The notes under the pieces: model-generated
What the model saw: only the letters and a program-made list of their open reading frames with translations
The model's database searches: none
What the model was told of the DNA's origin: nothing
Source: Pyrinomonadaceae bacterium
GTDB lineage: Bacteria; Acidobacteriota; Blastocatellia; Pyrinomonadales; Pyrinomonadaceae
Assembly (NCBI GenBank): GCA_019694395.1
Contig: JAIBCC010000043.1
Span: 1 to 34,069 of the forward strand
Length of the DNA stretch: 34,069 bases
Reading direction: 5' to 3'
Made by a program: the position numbers and the translations under genes
Shown: positions 32,131 to 34,069 of the stretch, in pieces
Layout of the letters: every line of letters begins with the position of its first letter
Position numbering within the stretch: position 1 is the stretch's first letter

Positions 32131-32548
32131 TTTGGCACGTTTGCGTTTATTAATATATTTGGGGATTATTTTTTTTGTTGAATTTTTATCTTTGTCGTTT
32201 GGGGGTTCTTTTATACTAAGTTTGATTTGTTCTTTGTTTACCTGGTTATCCTCGATTTGATTAAAAAAATAGCTTCCGAATGATTCATATTGCCGCCTTT
32301 CGAAAATACATAACTAACAGATTAATCAATGCAAAATCTGTAAAATCTTATCAAGTCTTCTTTTGAAATTTAATCCTTCATTACACCGTGTTTTCTCTGA
32401 AACTCCCGTTCTTTTAACCAAAATCGCCGCCGCCATTTCAAATTGAGCAGATGATTTGTTAAATGAAACCCTAAATAAACCCTTACTCTTAACCTAATGA
32501 AATATAAATAGAACAAAATTTTTTCCATTTTTCCCTTCTTAAAACTAT
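32131..32548. other. Non-coding gap with no recognised feature
   Basis: This is part of the longest gene-free stretch (32076-32750). It is AT-rich with several T runs. A TGGCACG at 32134-32140 has no -12 partner at the right distance. I see no convincing gene or RNA here. Confidence 0.5.
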
Positions 32549-32597
32549 TTCTAACAAAAGGATAAAATTTAGAAAAAAAATCATCCTTTTGTTAGAA
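32549..32597. repeat. 15-bp perfect inverted repeat / stem-loop
   Basis: TTCTAACAAAAGGAT at 32549-32563 is matched by its exact reverse complement at 32583-32597 around a 19-base A-rich loop. Neither side is followed by a clear T run, so it is not a textbook terminator. It could end the PsiE-like transcript, be part of a small RNA, or be a repeat copy. The sequence from 32598 to 32750 shows nothing else. Confidence 0.55.
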
Positions 32598-32750
32598 GTA
32601 AACAGGATAAATATGAAAATGTTTATTAAATAACCCCGGTTTACGGAATAATGGTATTTTGATTTGTTTTTTTTTACTGTTTGTATTTATACAGAATAAA
32701 GTGGATTTTTTTGTGATTTGTATTAAAAAAAATGCAATGAAAAAATTATT

Positions 32751-33179
32751 TTAAGTTGTTTTTCCGGGGAGATAATGAAATCTCAGGATTATTAAACAAG
32801 CAATGGAGACACCGCAAATTGCCAAATCAAAAGCAGTTATATCGGGATGAATTGTTTTTCTTGCCAACACAAAAACTAATACTTCAACAACTGCACTCAA
32901 TCTTCTAAACAAAAGAAGAAGGGCAAACTCGGCTGCAATAGCAATCAATAGCAAACTTTCAATTATCCGTAAGAGAACTCCATATTCATCCTCCTGTCGA
33001 TACCAAAGTCTTGGAAAATCCCGGACAACCGTGTCATAAGAACCCAGAATTGCTGCAACCAAAAGCAAAATTGCCAACGCCGAAAGAAAAAGATGGATTA
33101 TAATTGCCAAATAATTGCTGATTAATTTTTCGGCAGCGGATTCCTCACCAGTGCCGGTTTCTTTTATTTCTTCAGCCAT
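32751..33179 (-). CDS. PsiE-like membrane protein
   Basis: A 142-residue integral membrane protein with hydrophobic segments at about 24-46, 68-90, 94-108 and 116-133. LFRRLSAVVEVLVFVLARKTIHP resembles the conserved core of the phosphate-starvation-inducible PsiE family, and ESLLLIAIAAEFALLL precedes it as in that family. PsiE function is unknown. If the call is right, it adds a phosphate-linked gene to a window that also has ppk1-DUF4956. AAGGAC lies about 8 bases before the ATG. It sits 113 bases behind the DUF2231 gene on the same strand. Confidence 0.7.
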   Translation of the reverse strand: MAEEIKETGTGEESAAEKLISNYLAIIIHLFLSALAILLLVAAILGSYDTVVRDFPRLWYRQEDEYGVLLRIIESLLLIAIAAEFALLLLFRRLSAVVEVLVFVLARKTIHPDITAFDLAICGVSIACLIILRFHYLPGKTT

Positions 33180-33292
33180 TAAAATAGTCCTTACGTAAAC
33201 TTTTTCTCAATATCAAAAAGGATTTCCCTAATAAAGTTTATTGAGAAAATTTTCAAAATTTCAACCTCACTCTTTTTACCGGATTGAAAAAA

Positions 33293-33811
33293 TTATTTGG
33301 AATTTTTAACTTTCTCTAATGAGTTATTAGTCAAAGAATTTGGAGCATTCAAATTTGCCCCGTCGTGAACCGAAACACCTAAACGTTCTATCAGCTCTCC
33401 CCCGAGCCAACCCGTGAAAAGTGCCAAAACAATTCCTGCAAATGAAAAAAATAGTGCAAGTGTGCCGGGAACACCCGCCATTTCATATCCACTACCTTTA
33501 TCACGCCTAAATAGCCAACTTATCAGAAACAAAATAATAACGGCAACATTTCCGATTCCGTGAATCATTCCAACGGATTTTGCCCTGGTATTAGCAGGAA
33601 TTGCCCACCAGTCAATAACACCCGGAACGGCAGCAACAATTCCGCCAATAATTCCGCCGGCAATTAACCAAAATGAAATAATTGACCATTGTTCAGTTCT
33701 GGTTACGAGGTAAATTAAATCGAAAATGACTGCTGTTGCTAATAATCCAAATGGGAATACGATCAGAATCGGATGGAGTGCGTGACCTAATATTGTAAAC
33801 CTGCTTTCCAT
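33293..33811 (-). CDS. DUF2231 membrane protein
   Basis: A 172-residue protein with four membrane helices (about 12-36, 45-66, 83-100 and 114-136). The family hallmarks are the N-terminal HALHPILIVFPFGLL and the post-helix GWLGGELIERLGVSV. DUF2231 members are widespread, sometimes redox or haem-linked because of their conserved His residues; here H10, H13 and H84 are candidates. Function is unknown. AGGAT precedes the ATG by about 6 bases. The C-terminal 30 residues are polar and Asn/Ser-rich, in the style of other exported proteins in this window. Confidence 0.88.
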   Translation of the reverse strand: MESRFTILGHALHPILIVFPFGLLATAVIFDLIYLVTRTEQWSIISFWLIAGGIIGGIVAAVPGVIDWWAIPANTRAKSVGMIHGIGNVAVIILFLISWLFRRDKGSGYEMAGVPGTLALFFSFAGIVLALFTGWLGGELIERLGVSVHDGANLNAPNSLTNNSLEKVKNSK

Positions 33812-33985
33812 AAAAATATCCTGTTAAAACCCTGGAAATTAAAGAAATTAAAAAAACTCCTGTCTAATGGAATTTTTAAAATTTCAAACTCTTAACAAGG
33901 TATTAAACGGATGGTTAATTATCTGTATGGACAATTACATACTATTAGGACTAACGGGAGGGAAACTGCGAAATTGCCCCACAAG

Positions 33986-34069
33986 CTACTTGACCGGGAA
34001 TTTTTCCATCGCTGATTCATATTCTTCGGCGACATCTGCCAGAGCTAAGTCCCGATAAATTGCCAGACT
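33986..34069 (-). CDS. C-terminal fragment of a gene entering from the right edge
   Basis: On the minus strand the frame is open from the window edge to a TAG at 33986-33988. It encodes 27 residues, including SLAIYRDLALADVAEEYES and ending AMEKFPVK. The composition is that of an acidic amphipathic helix, as expected of a real C-terminus. No family can be named from so little. The 174-base gap between it and the DUF2231 gene shows no other feature. Chance openness over 84 bases cannot be excluded. Confidence 0.4.
   Translation of the reverse strand, partial: SLAIYRDLALADVAEEYESAMEKFPVK

Noticed and set aside
32114..32260. 48-residue hydrophobic plus-strand reading frame
   Set aside because: It looks like a small membrane peptide but has no ribosome binding site, overlaps the upstream region of the opposing SDR gene, and its composition follows local T-richness.
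33867..34058. 63-codon plus-strand reading frame at the right edge
   Set aside because: Poor start context, odd composition, and antisense to a more protein-like minus-strand frame at 33986-34069.

Overview
The window is AT-rich bacterial chromosome holding about 27 protein-coding genes and no rRNA, tRNA or CRISPR array that I could see. Most genes have clear AGGAG-type ribosome binding sites, which argues against Bacteroidota. Asn/Ser-rich lipoproteins, a DUF4142 lipoprotein, a glycine-zipper secreted protein, CheB/CheR-PAS sensor kinases and apparent sigma-54 promoters together suggest an AT-rich member of the Acidobacteriota (Blastocatellia/Pyrinomonadales-like). That placement is inference from gene style, not a phylogenetic result.

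Layout. 1-76 is the start of a probable IS630-type transposase running off the left edge. 167-1816 holds a small HTH-like protein, a hemerythrin and a DUF4142 lipoprotein. 2051-2177 is a MITE-like inverted-repeat element. 2242-3589 is a receiver-only response regulator followed by a Crp/Fnr-type regulator. 3847-5698 is a divergent pair of exported proteins, a dual-specificity phosphatase and a protein-kinase-like protein. 5695-6810 is topoisomerase IB. 7060-10143 is a polyphosphate kinase/DUF4956 operon closed by two terminators. 10478-10831 is an Asn-rich lipoprotein. 10900-15002 holds a methyltransferase and a three-gene operon (SDR, YgaP/SRPBCC fusion, zinc alcohol dehydrogenase). 15233-19776 is a run of stress or envelope genes (DUF2383, glycine-zipper protein, zinc-ribbon membrane protein, lmo0937-like peptide, YtxH). 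20308-29821 is a 2954-residue CheB-CheR-PAS-GAF-histidine kinase overlapping its NarL-type response regulator. 29838-33811 holds a small membrane protein, CorA, a GSP39-like SDR, a PsiE-like protein and a DUF2231 protein. The right edge probably carries the C-terminus of one more gene.

The most interesting signal is regulatory. Seven intergenic regions carry sigma-54 type -24/-12 elements with exact GG-N10-GC or near-exact spacing, correctly oriented and 30-80 bases before a start codon. Two weaker copies exist. They precede the kinase-like gene, ppk1, DUF2383, the glycine-zipper gene, the zinc-ribbon gene, the lmo0937-like gene and a small membrane protein gene. This suggests a locally dense sigma-54 stress or envelope regulon. 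No sigma-54 activator protein is encoded here.

Other strong leads are the exported kinase-like/phosphatase pair, the very large sensor kinase with structured leader DNA and an out-of-frame minicistron at its start, and the PPK1-DUF4956 coupling.
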